The notes under the pieces were generated by a model that was given only the letters and a program-made list of their open reading frames with translations, made no database searches and was not told the origin of the DNA. From positions 6,948,285-7,012,284 of the forward strand of contig OV121096.1 of NCBI GenBank assembly GCA_921293015.1: 64,000 nt of DNA. Reading direction: 5' to 3'. Positions within the stretch are counted from its first letter, which is position 1. Each line of letters opens with the position of its first letter. The translations under genes and the position numbers were made by a program. Of the stretch, positions 13,108 to 26,508 are shown piece by piece. The DNA comes from Phorcus lineatus (taxonomy: Eukaryota > Mollusca > Gastropoda > Trochida > Trochidae).

Positions 13108-14129
13108 CGAGGGTAAAGCAAAAAGTTTATAGAATAAGCATGATTTAACTATCCACTACTTCCAAATAACCTATATTTTCGAGAAGTCACATCCCAAAGT
13201 GCAAAGGGGTACATAGGAAACTGGAAAAGTGAATGTTGTTGAAAAATTTGCAGTCATCAAGGAAAGGAATGTTTCCACAAGAAATCCATGAAGACATGGT
13301 CAATACATTGGGTGATAACTCCCTTGCAATCTCCACAGTTGCAAAGTGGGTTGGCGAATTTTACAGTGGTCGGCAGAGTGTTGAAGTTGATGCCAGGATG
13401 GTGGGCAAAGAACATCCACCAGTGATTTCCAAGTTGATGCTGGTCACGACAAGGTACTTGCAGACAAACGTGTGTCCATTCAACACATGAGACACTGGGC
13501 ATTAGTTTTGGGTCGTAATACATAATAATGACTGGCGATCTTCATATGAGCAAGCTCTCCGCAAGATGGGTGCCAAGAATGTTAACTGGTGAATACAAAG
13601 AGGAGTAAGGAATATTTGGCTCAATTTGATTCATTTGATTCAATGAGAGACAGGAAGCTTCTGTCCTGAAACAATTAGTGACCCAGGATGAGACGTGGGT
13701 ACATCACTTTGACCATAAATGTATAATGCTAATGAGTTGAGGCAATTAACGGCAGACATCAAGGCCAAGCGGCAAGGCGAGGTCAGTGCAGGAGTGGTGT
13801 TCCTTCAGGACAATGTCCACGTCCACAAAGCACATGTTGCGGTTACTGCCGCGACCGAATGTGTTTAAAAATTCTACCACATCACCCCAGATTTGGCACC
13901 ATCGGACTTTTTCCTCTTCCCAAATCTGAAGAACCATTTACTTGGATATGGTTTTGCTGATAACAACAGCCTCCTTGCGGAGTTGTACAAGAATGGCACA
14001 AAGAACCCGAAACATCCCTGGTCTTAACGTATTGATGTCAGTTGAGACTACGTTGAAAAATAAAATGCAAAAAGTGATACTTTGATCCTGTTTTCTATGT
14101 CCTTCTACGAAACTTTTTATTCACCCTCG
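13108..14129 (+). mobile_element. mariner-family transposon, degenerate
   Basis: A 1.02-kb element flanked by TA (13106-13107 and 14130-14131). Its inverted ends start CGAGGGT and continue with AAAAAGTTT at both ends, about 28 bp of imperfect TIR. It encloses a decayed plus-strand transposase. Length and termini are typical of a compact mariner. Confidence 0.9.
13233..14064 (+). pseudogene. mariner transposase remnant
   Basis: The start, MLLKNLQSSRKGMFPQEIHE, then DMVNTLGDNS and VAKWVGEF, matches the N-terminal DNA-binding region of mariner transposases. Further on, out of frame with the start, come VTQDETWVHHFDH (first catalytic D region), FLQDNVHVHKAHV (second D) and DLAPSDFFLFPNLK (third D and the YSPDLAPSDY-like motif). 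About 31 residues instead of 34 separate the last two aspartates, and a stop lies between them. Frameshifts near 13490 and elsewhere plus this stop make it non-functional. The frame appears to end near 14064. Confidence 0.88.
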
Positions 14130-15236
14130 TATGAAACCAGTCACCTTTGGATAGTACCAACACAAGAACGCCATCTTTTAAACTTATTCCCACACCGACA
14201 TAAATTTGCGACATATAATCAGGAGCTATGCCTGTTGACTTCGAATCAAGAATACACTCAGGACGACTTTAGATAACTATCCTTAACCTATTAATACCTA
14301 CGGACATATCTACATAATGAGACATTTATTTTGGTAATCAACATGACGCTTAATAAATCATAAAGTTACGTAGGAAATGCTGAACGTAATTAAAGCTTAA
14401 GTTAGAGTTTACGATGCAACTGGCAACATCCAGTTATCATTTGACACCGTGACATTTTGCAAGGTCATCAAAAGCTTCGAGCCTTCATGACTTAGTAATA
14501 CGTCATTTGGAAACAAATGTACAGCACTGTCAACGCAATTTTGAATTAACGAAGAAGAGTTTGGTAAATGACGTCGTTACTGTAGAATGTTCTAATTTCA
14601 TCATCTGTACGATCGTTTGCAAATCAGATTCAGATTTATAAGTACATTTAAAGCCCGAGGAAGAAGTGAACATATACTCCGAAAGATCGTGCAAAATATT
14701 ACCATCTAGACATATCGACTTCCTTGTGTTTCTAAGATCTTTATGTACGTATTCATAAACATAATAAAATCGATCAAGGTTTAAGCACGGTGAACTTTAG
14801 AACGTACTTTCAAACAAACGAATTATGACACTGATTACGTACTCACGATAGAAACTAATGAAGTTATATATTATTATATATCACATCAAACCAGGAAGAC
14901 TCTATGATGGTCTCTAATTCAAAGGTCAAGTTTGCGACATTATTTAAAATCAATCATAAACGACAAATATACAAAAGCCTACTCTCCTCCGTCAGAAATT
15001 CCTGAGTTTGATTTTGACGACAGATAGCTTGTCACATTAAGGTATTCGGCGTCGCTATAAAGCTTTACGAGAGATAATAGAAATCAAACCGTTTTATGAT
15101 GCACAGACTGTGCCATCAAGTCACTTGTCTGTTGTAAGTGGCTGCTTGATAATGCTATCCACAGAGTGAATCAGATTTCTATACTTTAACTCCATGGTCA
15201 TAGAAAGACGGAACTTCACATAAGAGTCAATGCGAT

Positions 15237-15249
15237 ATATATATATATG

Positions 15250-15339
<90 letters not shown>

Positions 15340-15369
15340 GACAGAGACAGAGACAGAGACAGAGAGACG

Positions 15370-15458
<89 letters not shown>

Positions 15459-15690
15459 CGACAGAGACAAATAGACACAGAAATTAACAGACACACGGAC
15501 AGAGAAAGACAAAGACAGAGAGATACTGGCAGAGGTTGATACCAGAAACAGAATTATGATGGAAGCATCACAACAGAGAGACAGATAGACACACAGACAG
15601 ACAGACATACCGACACACAGGCACAGACATCGGACAGGGACAGACAAAGACAGAGAAACGCAGACAGAGGTAAATACCAGAAACAGAAAT
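15237..15690. repeat. long (GA)n / (GACA)n purine tract
   Basis: A short (TA)n leads into about 200 bp of nearly pure (AG)n on the plus strand, interrupted by CAGAGACAGAGA blocks. It then degrades into ACAGAC/ACAGAG repeats up to about 15690. Long open frames across it encode only R-E or S-L dipeptides and are artefacts. Mirror-symmetric polypurine tracts of this length can form triplex DNA. Confidence 0.95.
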
Positions 15691-17348
15691 ATGACAAGGA
15701 CAAGGAAACATTTGTTTAAAGAGAATTAAATGAGAGATAAGAAGTCGGATTTACTGCGAACAGGCTACTACACAAAACCGCATCAGTGTGGCCGTTACTC
15801 AGACTTGGTGTTCATTGGAGACCCTAACATCAGGTTATCTAAGCTTACAACATCTATCGTGAACAATACATCGCACTACGCTTACAAGTCACATTCCAGT
15901 GGAAACATTGTCTCCTTAAACACCGATATTGGGTTTCTCTTCGGCCGGGTGACAGTAAAAAGCAACGTGAAAGGAAGAAATGAGCTCAAATGTCCTCGTC
16001 ATAGCTCTGTGAAATCAGAATACCCACTGACTCAAACCATGAGGCTCAGTTGTCGACCTATCTTAATATGCACTTCAAAGAAGGTATTCGTCGCTTTTAT
16101 CTTCATGGTATTGGTTAGACGCAGTGTTTATGGGTTTTAACCTATGAAATTTTGAAAGCTACACTGTGCAACAACTTATCACTTTACAGTGACCCCAGTT
16201 ATAATCTTAATCTCCTATTTTCAAAGGCACTTGATGCACGATAAAACAAGTATTTTTGTTAAGACGTGTGCACATTACATGCAGACACGACCTAGTGAAG
16301 TCAGGCGTGTGATAGGCGCAACAGCAGAGCACTTGTCTATGCAAGTTAACATTTACATGTTATCAACGTGCTGGCAATGTAAGAATGAAGTCAAGAGTAT
16401 TTAGAAAATTTCTCAACCTATCTAAAATTGAAAATTTTAAAAGTTAAGCTGAGTTAAAAGATTTTAATAGGAGCGGATTGTAAAATTTGTACTCAATCCT
16501 TTCTTCCCAATATATATGTTTAAATCAAAACGTGTTACAGGTTTGGGTGATATTTTCAGTGTCAAGATTTCCTTATTCAATTAAATTATTCAAAACAATA
16601 ATGATATCTAACTTACTCAATGTGATGTTGTCGTTCTCCAAAACGTTGTGCTAGCAGACGATACTGTAAAAAGCAGACGACAGGTCAAGTTTCTTCGATC
16701 TTCCTCTTCCAAAGTTACATCGAGGAATGTGCCTGAAGACAGACTTTCGGGTATTTCAACACCTGGCAAAACTGTCAGGAATTGGTGAAACGAGGCTCAT
16801 CAAATGAGACCGTGGCAAGGGTATTTCCCACTATCTCCGTTAATCGTGCCCTCATAGGCCCTGTCTGTTTACCTGTCAGTTATAGATAGGTCACTAGGAT
16901 TCCCGTTTACCTATTTATAGTTACTTCCCGGATAACCCTCTAGGGAACTGTTCACCTACCCAAGCCTGTCGCACGCTACTAGACTGTTTCACAGTCTTCT
17001 GTTTCATTCTGTGAGACGTATTGTGGATATAGCAAGTCTTTGAAGATAAACACCTTCTTTATAAGACGGTAGCCGTATCAGTATAGGTCCATATACCGTC
17101 AACAAACCTCGCAACTGTCTAATATTGAAAAATAACATATTTATCCACAGGGACTTGTTATATAGGACTACAAACTTCGAGAATGCTTCTCAAACAAGTT
17201 TAGGATATCTACTGTAATGCTTACAGAGATAAAAAAAAAAGGTTACATACACACAGAGACTTCACTGCAATTCAACCATTCCTTCTAGATTGTTTGAATA
17301 TGTCTACTCCATGTTGCAAAAGATATACCGTTAACAAGCACAGCTAAT

Positions 17349-17387
17349 GTATATGTATATAGATATATATATATATATATATATATA
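17349..17387. repeat. (TA)n microsatellite
   Basis: An imperfect then perfect run of TA dinucleotides. Confidence 0.9.
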
Positions 17388-20249
17388 AGCAGCGTTATCA
17401 AGTAGAGTGAAACGTTTCCAGTTCAGAAAGTTCCAGGAGGTTTCTTTTTTAAAGAGACTGCATTGGACGTAAATTGTAAGTTAAAAGTTTTACCATGGTT
17501 GAAGCGCAGAGTTTTCTTTATTCAAAATTGTGTCAATGAAATAGTTACGTTTTTTAATCAAGTATGATTTGAAGAACCTTTTGGTCAATTTAGAATACTG
17601 TGTTCACAGTCGATTATGCTGTGTTAGCTTTTCATGTCTCAACACGGAAAATGCCTTATAGAAAGCTGTTAAAATAGTTTATTCATCATCTTGAGATGTT
17701 TGTAACCGAGTAACTTGTTCTCCAATAGATATTTACTTTACATTATATTGATTTATAAGATCTGTTTTCAAATTAATGTTCTCATGAAAAAGCACAAAGG
17801 GCTCTTTGGAATCTCCTTGTTCTGACTAATATAAAAGTACATGCATTTTCCAGAGTGTAACGTTTACAGACATCCCTATTTAGTTTATAAGGGTGTGGTT
17901 TTCAGGGGAGATGGTCTTACCAAAATGTTTTGTATTTTGATACTTGCTTGAACTCTTTACAAATTTTTTCATATGCAGTATATGTGAAAATCGTTGTTAA
18001 AATGGTACGAGGTGTGCAAACACAGATTAACTGAAAGGTATTAATGCTAATGCTCTTTTGCAGATAGAGGTCACCTTCTATAAGCATTCCACAGGGACAT
18101 CAAAGTCAAGGAAAGCCATAAAAGTATTGTTTCTGTGAAAATTATATGACTGTAAATTCAACTTTGAATATCATTGTTGACCTGAAATCAATGCTTTTTT
18201 TAATTACATACAAATACCATAATGTGAACATATGTTAGAATATAATACGTCTACAAAAACATTTCAAAAGTTGAAACAGTTGCATTCCTTCCCTTCTTCT
18301 ATATTACAGGGGTTAATGTTTATAACATTTCTCCCTGAATATATCTGCAGTCAGGAGACTTATGAAAAACCATGTTGTTGTTTTTTCATCCATGTATTCA
18401 ATTTTGCTATTTAAAAATGGATAAATTAGGTTAACTATTCTTCAATTAATTGGAAGGAGAAAAGATACTTGTTTATTCGAAATTGCGAATGACAATCAAT
18501 GTCAACTCAAGCATAAAGTGCATCGGTAATGGATTTTCTGCATAGGTAAAATAGGTGTTTTACCACTTATCGATTATCATGTTCTATACTGCAAACTAAA
18601 ACGCGAAATCATTGAACCAATTCTTGCTTACATCAAACTTTAATAATCTTATACAAATGAAAACACAATGTAGGTCACAACTTTGAATTACCGAATGTCT
18701 AATACAGAGACATTATGGAACGACATAGGGTCAAGGTAATACAGGATACTAAACGACCTTCCATTTATTACTATTTTTATTAAACGAGTTAATGATACAG
18801 TATAAAACGAGCTAAAGCGAGTTTGATACCAAATCATTTACGACTTTAATAAAAAATTGTATTAAATTGAAGGAAGTCTAGTATTCTGTTTATTAATTTA
18901 CCTCAGTAATCAAGCATGATTGCCGAAAGTATACTGAACGAAATATTTCCGCGACTTGGCCGCCATTGTGACGTCATGACCACACAATATTATGATGTCA
19001 TACGTGAAGCGGCATTACACTAGTTTTATATCGCCGTATAAATATTACACTGCAGTATCTTACACGGGAGAGTAATAAATAAATGTATCGTATTCATTCT
19101 ACTGAATCTGCACATTTTTCCTCTGTATGATCAGATTGTTTTCCTTCTAAATGATAGATCCTGTCGTTTCACCTGTTTGGTAATTAATACACATTTTACA
19201 GCAGAACAAATTGATCTTCATTGCTATAAGAGGGAAATTTTGCAAAAATCTTGGAAACTTGAGTATTTCAATTGATCGTCTTTGTTTTCATTAACGATTA
19301 TGTTTGTTAAGTCTCTTCACAAACTTGGAGGAACTCTTCCGTTGATCGAGCAGATATTTCCTTGAAAACATTTCCTGATACACTTCTCTTTGAGGGACCC
19401 TCTCTTATTGGTTCAAACATTGTGGACTTTATTCCAGTCAAATGGTCACCTTCAAACGTGTTCAGGCACATTTTGAAATGTAGATTTTTAGAATGATTGA
19501 GGTTAAAGGTTGTTCTTATGCTGGTTCTAACAGAATGTTATTTCATATTTTATCATTATTATTTATTTTTTATTTTATGTTATTATAAGTTTATTGGACT
19601 TCCTCCTGATCATAACATGATACATCGAAGTAGAATGATTATTCCACTAATCCTGGAAACAAAATATTGACAAAATATTCTCATTGAAACACCATTACCT
19701 GATTTACACCATGGGTTTTAGAGGGTTATCCCTTTTATGATGACTTAAAATTATTACAGATTTCAAAGTTCGAAACGCAGAGATGAAAATGACAGTTTAA
19801 CGAGGAAAAGAAATCAAATAGTTTAATCTTCTTCTTAAGTTTTCAATAGTATTTTTCCGATGGAATAATTAAATGCATTTTTGTAATTGAGATATGAAAC
19901 AAAGAGTTTGAGTTAAAACTATGTAATGGAAAACTAAAAAAAACCAATTCATTTACGAACATGTATTTTGAGTTAAATCATTTTTTCTGTATTTTGTCCT
20001 TAAGGAACAATGTATTGTTTAGTTTATTCAAACAATTTAAAACATCTAAAATATGCAAAATTAAGTATCCTTAGAAATTAAGATAATAAAATAAATGTTA
20101 TAAAAAATCGATGCGATGTAGTAAGTTAAGTGTTAATGGAGAAATATATCCGTATCAAACTCGAATTCTCTTTTCAGATAACATATCATGTTTGACTAAT
20201 TACATATTCATATTTATCTGAAAAGTGACAGGTGACTATTGCATATATA

Positions 20250-20662
20250 GAGAATCTCACCCAAGTGTCTTCTGATATCCAATATATTAACTCGAGTTGA
20301 TAAAAGTTACAAATATCCGAGGCTTGCCGAGGATGTTTAACTTTTGTCAACAAGTGCTGATTTATTTGATATCAGAAGACACGAGGTTGAGATTCTAGTT
20401 ATCATCTGAAATCATTTTTCATTTCGATTCCGTAATTTTCTGAACACTGCACGTCTCCAAGACTCTCGGTTCGGTGATGCCATAGCATTGCGACGTCGTC
20501 ATGTTTATGACGTCATAGCATTTTGATGTCATTACTTGATGATGAAAAACAGTTGTGATGTCATTTACTTAACTGTAACAGGGCATTGTAAAAAATCTAC
20601 TGTAAAAATGATATCTCCTAGGAGATATCGCATGATCTTCCACAAGCGATATATCCTGTGGA
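20250..20662 (+). mobile_element. foldback element with terminal hairpins, copy A
   Basis: The left end is a hairpin with 28-bp arms (20252-20279 and 20368-20395, about 25 matches) containing GTGTCTTCTGATATC. The right end is a smaller hairpin, TTCCACAAG...CTGTGGAA. Between them the sequence is rich in GTCATGACGTCA-like motifs. An inverted homologue lies at 34424-34825 and matches end to end. It is a non-autonomous element of unknown superfamily. The open frame at 20536-20910 starts inside it and is not considered a gene. Confidence 0.7.
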
Positions 20663-22109
20663 AGTTTTGGATGACGTGTCTGTTATACATCTCTTGTATT
20701 GTCCTTGGTATTGAATTCTCAGTACCAAGGGGAAGTTACACGTTTTTTTCAGAATTTAATTTCTTCAAATATTCATTGTTGAATATGTGTTTATACCAAA
20801 TGCATCATCTTTGGAAGGTCAAACATATCTTTAACCGATCAGTCGTAGAAGAAAGTATCAAGCATCGAGCGAAAACTGTTGGAAGCCATTTTAGTGTGAA
20901 CACCACTTAACCTGTTTAGGTACTAGGGAATGGATCTCCTTAGCTTAACTGAATATATATTGATCGTTTTAAAACTTTTTCTGATTAAAAATGATTTCCT
21001 TGCAATTGTTGACATGTATTTTCGTTTTTCGTGATATTCTATTCTTTACCTACAAAACGTGCTACTGTCCTTTCAAAGACTTATAACTTAATGTGGTTAA
21101 TAAAGTAATGGAAAGTTGGAAGGTTGAAGTTTAAAGCATCAATCGTAATCGTTTTTCCTTTGAAATATGAAATTGTCTATCATAAAGTTCCTTGAGTTAG
21201 ACATGTTTTTAAACACATTTTACACTGTCTTCCAGTAGAAATACGCAGTTTTAACATCCCTGGTAATCTTTTTCAACATTCTCCATAGCTAGTGCATAAC
21301 AACTTAACAACTATTCAAATGATGACACACTCATAAACTTGGAAGTTTCAATAAACGCAACCTAATTATAATCGTTCCGATTGTGTGAACACTGTGTATT
21401 CAACAGGTTTCTTTCAATTATACATCAGCTTAGATTTAAGACCATAATTAAAAATAAAATAATTTTTGGAAACAAGAAATAAACCATTTTGCATTTTTTA
21501 CAGGCAACACAATCTAATAAAGCTCCTATAACAAAGGTGCTTCCCTACGGCTCTACCCGTCTACTTGCAAATGCATGTTGGTTTAATGTAGGCGATGAAT
21601 TTATATTTTTTCCAAATCACATGATCTTTTGTCGAAAGTAGAACATTTAAATCTAATTTATTTTGTTAAAATATTTGTTAAAAATTACTTTAACCCTGAC
21701 TCTGAGTTGTACATGAGTTTTGACAACAGATTCGAGTCTTTGCTGCTTGCTAGTCGCGTCAGTGGACACATAAGGTTACATATCAACAGTTCACCAAGTG
21801 TTGTCTAGCTTTGCGCAAAGAGGAAGAGAAACTTCATTCAGTAATTCCCCCTCCAGTTCCCGCTCACAAGCTTTAGAGATTGCCACGCTGGGGCTTGTGC
21901 TTACGTTTTGAATGACGAAATCTAGATATAACACGAGTTTGGGCGTGTCAAAACGACCGCGGGGTCAAAGAAAGTAGCCCTGCAAACAAACCAAGGTTAT
22001 TTTTACAACTTACGATTCATTACTAGATAATTTTTGGGAGTTCACCACGAAACCCGAATGATGTATTTGTATTTTTAGTCTTTTTTAGTTATATATAAAA
22101 ATTTCAAGT
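20663..22109. other. intergenic, with a segment shared with 34.9-35.1 kb
   Basis: Sequence around 20885-21080 (GCCATTTT, then TTGCAATTG, TTTTCGTTTTT, AAAACGTGC, ACTGTCC) matches 34900-35095 in the same orientation. This suggests another, older dispersed repeat next to both foldback copies. No gene was recognised. Confidence 0.45.
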
Positions 22110-22302
22110 ATACTCTCTGATGAAATTCTATTTAAGTCATCATCGGTATGGGTAAAATTCTTATCGTACTTACCGAAACGATTAAGATAACCTAAATGCT
22201 AGTAGAGTAAATGTTAGTATAGGACCTTCTGATGAAATTCTATTTAAATCATTATCGGTATGTGTAAATTATAATCGTAATTAGCGAATCGATTAAGATA
22301 AC

Positions 22303-22359
<57 letters not shown>

Positions 22360-22735
22360 GGGGGGGGGGGGTGTATTTATTTATTCATTAGTATAGATTA
22401 ATATATATGTTATAACCCTAGCATTTAAATCTTATTGGCCGTATCTGTATCTGAGGTTGACAAATGTCTTAATGAACATGAAAATTTTGGAAGAATTTCA
22501 AAGTTGGTACCTTCTGATAAAATTCTATTTAAATCATCATTGTTATGTGTACAATTCTAATCGTATTTACTGAATAGATTACAATAACCTGTAAAAATAT
22601 ATAGATAAGTTTAGATAAATATATTTTGTTGCAATCCAAGCATTCAAATCATAGTGACCGTATCTGTTTCTGACGTTGAAAAATGTCTTAATGTACATGT
22701 AATTTTTTTAAGAAATTCGAGGTTGGTCTTCTAAT
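22110..22735. repeat. divergent direct repeats with an embedded TA/TG/G microsatellite
   Basis: A roughly 90-100 bp unit (CTGATGAAATTCTATTTAAA...ATCGTA...GATTAAGATAACCT) occurs at about 22118-22195, 22228-22302 and 22510-22592. A second unit (GCATT-AAATC...CCGTATCTG...AAATGTCTTAATG) occurs at about 22420-22500 and 22638-22720. Between them lies (TA)n (22305-22338), then (GT)n (22339-22358), then a run of G (22359-22371). These are old duplications interrupted by microsatellite growth. Confidence 0.7.
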
Positions 22736-25700
22736 TTAAGTCCTATCGTACATGTCACTAGAGTAAAGCTGCGTTTCTGATCTGGGTATGCTCTGTTGGT
22801 GTCGTGTCACCTGATCTTGCATTCAGACCAATCAGCGACGAGGTACATAAAAAGCCATATTTTGCAATATTTTAGCTAGTCTCTGACTGCTGATATTATT
22901 CAAGAAGAAATTTCGCTAAACCATATGACACGACCCCTTCAGAGCAGTATCAGGATCTTAAATGCAAACAGGTGGAAAGATTATTAAACAGATGGCACAT
23001 TACATCAGATTTTAAAGAGAATTTTACAGTTATGCATAATGGCAATCACACAGCGCACTAAGGTCCCCCTGCTTTGAAATTCGATGTTAATGACGTTAAA
23101 TGTAAAATACGTTTGATTGTTTAGTTTAAGAGCCAATTATCATTACTACAGAGAACAATTTCATGAATAGAGGACACGAGTAAGTCCTGTTTTAGAGTAC
23201 ACGTATACATGACGTAAAGCACTCAATCAGATCAAATCTAACTCGATTCAAAACACGATTAATACCGAAAGTAACAATGAGAAAGTAAAACTGAAAAGTA
23301 AAAACTAAAATTCTCCAATCTTGTAAAAACAATTTTAACCATAGTGGGTTTTTATCACATGTTTTCTGATTGATTTTTAAAAATGCATATCTAAACCATT
23401 GTTTATCAAATCAAGGTCATCAGCAATGTTATCACATTGGGTAGAGGTTAACTTCGATAAGATATTCTTGACGCACCATTCAATCACATGATATCTACAC
23501 CTGTATGCATGTTCAGTTCTATTGGTTTGTAAATATTCAAAGCAAGTCAGTAAATGTGTCAATCTGATGTTAATTGTTTTTCAAGAAAGGTACTTAGAGA
23601 CTTTAATTATTACTGGTACCATGAACACACACTATGTTTGTGCCACGTTGTCCTGTTCAAAGTTCAGTAAAGTTCAGCAACATCGAGAGCAGCTCGTCGG
23701 ATGGGTTGGTTTAGCGTGTCATTGCTGGATAAGCTGAAAGTTTGAAGGGTAAATCCTTGCCAAAACACTTTATCATTATTATTAACATGAGTAATTGTAG
23801 TAGTAGTGGTATGGCATTTGAAAAATGTCTCTATCACGCACCATAAATCCTAAAAATATAGCTGCCATTTTGGCAAGTATGCCCGGCCGTACATTTGACC
23901 GTATTTGATTAGAATATTCACTGCAGAAATCAGGTTATTTTAGTTCAGTCAGCAAACACTTCATATGAAATAAGTGTTCATGTAATTGCAGTGCTTCAAC
24001 TAACGTGGTTATTTATATATTTTTGTTGGTACTTTACTATCAACAAACATGCTTTTAGAGGGGTGTCATAAGTAGTCTGACTTTCTATAATCTCTTCGTC
24101 GATTGTTTTAAGTCTTCATATCTTCAATCATTAGTAAAGTAACAGCACACACACACACATGTCAGTATGTTTTGGAAAGAGAAGCCGTCTTTACACAATG
24201 GGGTACAATATCTTTAAAATTGAGTATAAAACGATAATAATATTTCCCTTTGGAGCTCTTGTATTATGGTATGCCTTGCAGTTTTATCACTAAAACATAT
24301 TCGTAGGAGTATGGTTTGCCTTCGAGTCATACACAATAATCAAATAAGGCAATTGCTTGATTGAGTCTTTGATGGGGTTTGTTATGATAGAGTAACCCAG
24401 TTTAGTCTTACAAAATCAATGTGGTATAATCAATAATGCTTGATTATGTACTATGTAAATATATATATGACATGACATGACATGACAAAATACAAAACGT
24501 TAATGGATGGATGTACTTTTATTTCGTCTGTCTTTGTGCGTGAACGTCCACAATTCATTCCAATGTACTTCCACCTATCTCTTACACTATAGTACTTATT
24601 TCAATAGTTTGTTCCAAAACATTGTTACACGTCTATTGCTAATTTGGACGTGTTAGATGTTGCCAAAATAAAAGGTAAAAAATGCTGATCAAGATCCTGA
24701 TTTTTACAGAACGAAGTTGAAATATACTAACAGTTAAATTAAGACATTAAAACTACTATTGTTATCGTTTTCTTCTTGTGCACACTACTTGTTGGATACC
24801 TCTTCAATACTAGTATAATTTTAAAGACGTATTTAACATTAAGGGAGCTTATCATGAAAACAATGACCTAAAAGTATCTTTAGAGAAATATGTATTACCC
24901 ATAGGGTAAAACATATAAGTAGTGATATAATTTCAATATGAACACATGTGCACATACCACGTCTACCGAGAAACGATTGTTTCAGCGCGTCAACGTCACA
25001 GTTAGCGGCCTGTCGCAAATAAAGTAGACCGTTTTCTGCATATTTTTATTGGATTCAAATGTAATAAAATCGTTAACAAAGAAATTATTACACTCAGAAG
25101 TGTGCTTTTGATGAATCTCTGGCTAATGTATGTACAATCTTCGCTTTTCTTCTGGTGACACAAAATTCCGCACTGATTTCTTTACAGGCATAAGCCGGAA
25201 TTCCTATAATACTCTCTATGTACTGAATGTTCTTGATACTTACGTTTTGTTTTGGTTGCTGTATGTTCGAAAATACCTTCACCAAGCCCCCTGTTTCAAC
25301 TTGCAGGGCTGACAATTTGTATTATATATAAAACCTATCTAACCTGTATCAGCCCGTTTTCAAGAACCCTGGAACCTGCACGTGGTTTTACAATTTCATG
25401 AAATTAAAGGATTCACACCGTTTACTATTTTACACTATTACATAGACACTTAAAAATGAATTTGATTAACCAGAAAAAAGAAAAATGTTGAAATTCATCA
25501 GTGTCATGTTTTTATTTTTTCCTCAGTTTATGTGCAGGTTCTCATGTTCGGAAAATAAAGTTTTCGAAATGTGTTTGTCAAATTTTAAACCAGTTAACTG
25601 CAAAATTGTGTTCAAGTTATTTCTGTAACAAACATCGACAACCTGCTGATATTAGTTCGAGGATTTAAACAACGAATTATCAAAATTTATACCTTTTCTT

Positions 25701-26413
25701 TACAAGCCCATTTAACGTTGATTTTGATGCACCAAATAACATTATATTTATTATGGTTGATATTATCAATAACTGACCTTTTTATTCTATTGAATAATGA
25801 TCAATCAAAACTCTAATTAATATGACTTACCGCCTATTCTTTGTAAAGCATGTATTTCGACTAACTCCCTTTCCATAGCATAATCATCATCCTTAAGTTA
25901 TTTATCATTTTTTTCTTTTTGCCTTGATGTTTATTCATAGGCTGGAAGTATTGAACGTTATTTAGAGTCACCCATCCTTATCAGGAAGTAACCTAATCTC
26001 CTGTTAAATTGATAATCAAGATATTTAGTGATGCCAAGTCACCCGTGTACTCAAATCTCAACGGACCGCCAGCCCGTCTACAGCAAGAAAGGTTGTTTTT
26101 TCATCAGCTATTAGCTTATTCAAGTATTAAAATAATCTTTCCTCTCACGCTTTTATTCTATAGCCTTTCAGTGAAAGTGCTTTGTTATCATCGAGATGAA
26201 TGTAGTACTCTTGACCCACTTGCAGCCTGGATTAGTCACTGATACTCGGTTTATAAGTAGTTAAGGGCTCTAGAGAAATTTAGTAGTTTGGACGACAAGT
26301 ATCATAAAGCACTAGTCTTAGGAAGTCGTCATGAAGTGCACAATGTATTGCAATAGAAAAGGAAAAACTACCGCAATAGTCCCATGCTAGTAAATTAAGG
26401 ATGTAAGTCTTAC
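22736..26413. other. intergenic, nothing recognised
   Basis: AT-rich sequence. A short (ACATG)n run lies at about 24468-24487. No open frame with recognisable content, RNA gene or transposon terminus was seen. Confidence 0.5.
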
Positions 26414-26508
26414 CTTGACTAATACCATATTTTTTTCATATAAAGTGAGGTAAATAGTTTCTAATAATAAACTTTTCTACCTCACATATAAATATGGTAT
26501 CTGTCAAG
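26414..26508. repeat. inverted repeat (hairpin)
   Basis: Imperfect arms at 26414-26452 (CTTGACTAATACCATATT...GTGAGGTA) and 26478-26508 surround a roughly 25-bp loop. Sequence just to the right contains TGACGTCA-like motifs, as in the foldback family at 20.3 and 34.6 kb, but no full homology was found. Confidence 0.6.

Larger units (their letters stand above)
14132..20249. other. intergenic with microsatellites
   Basis: Apart from the GA tract at 15237-15690 and a (TA)n at 17349-17387, no gene was recognised. The longest open frame, 15730-16140 (136 residues), has no recognisable motif. A stretch at about 18950-19020 carries a TGACGTCA motif, like the foldback elements further right, but no clear boundaries were found. 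Confidence 0.5.

Noticed and set aside
15730..16140. Open frame of 136 residues on the plus strand
   Set aside because: It follows a microsatellite, has no recognisable motif, no splice context and mixed composition. An open frame this long is plausible by chance in 64 kb.
20536..20910. Open frame of 124 residues on the plus strand
   Set aside because: Its start lies inside the foldback element, whose other copy does not preserve the frame.
22119..22260. CTGATGAAATTC motifs resembling a hammerhead core
   Set aside because: No GAAA strand or pairing stems at the proper distance; they belong to a direct repeat.
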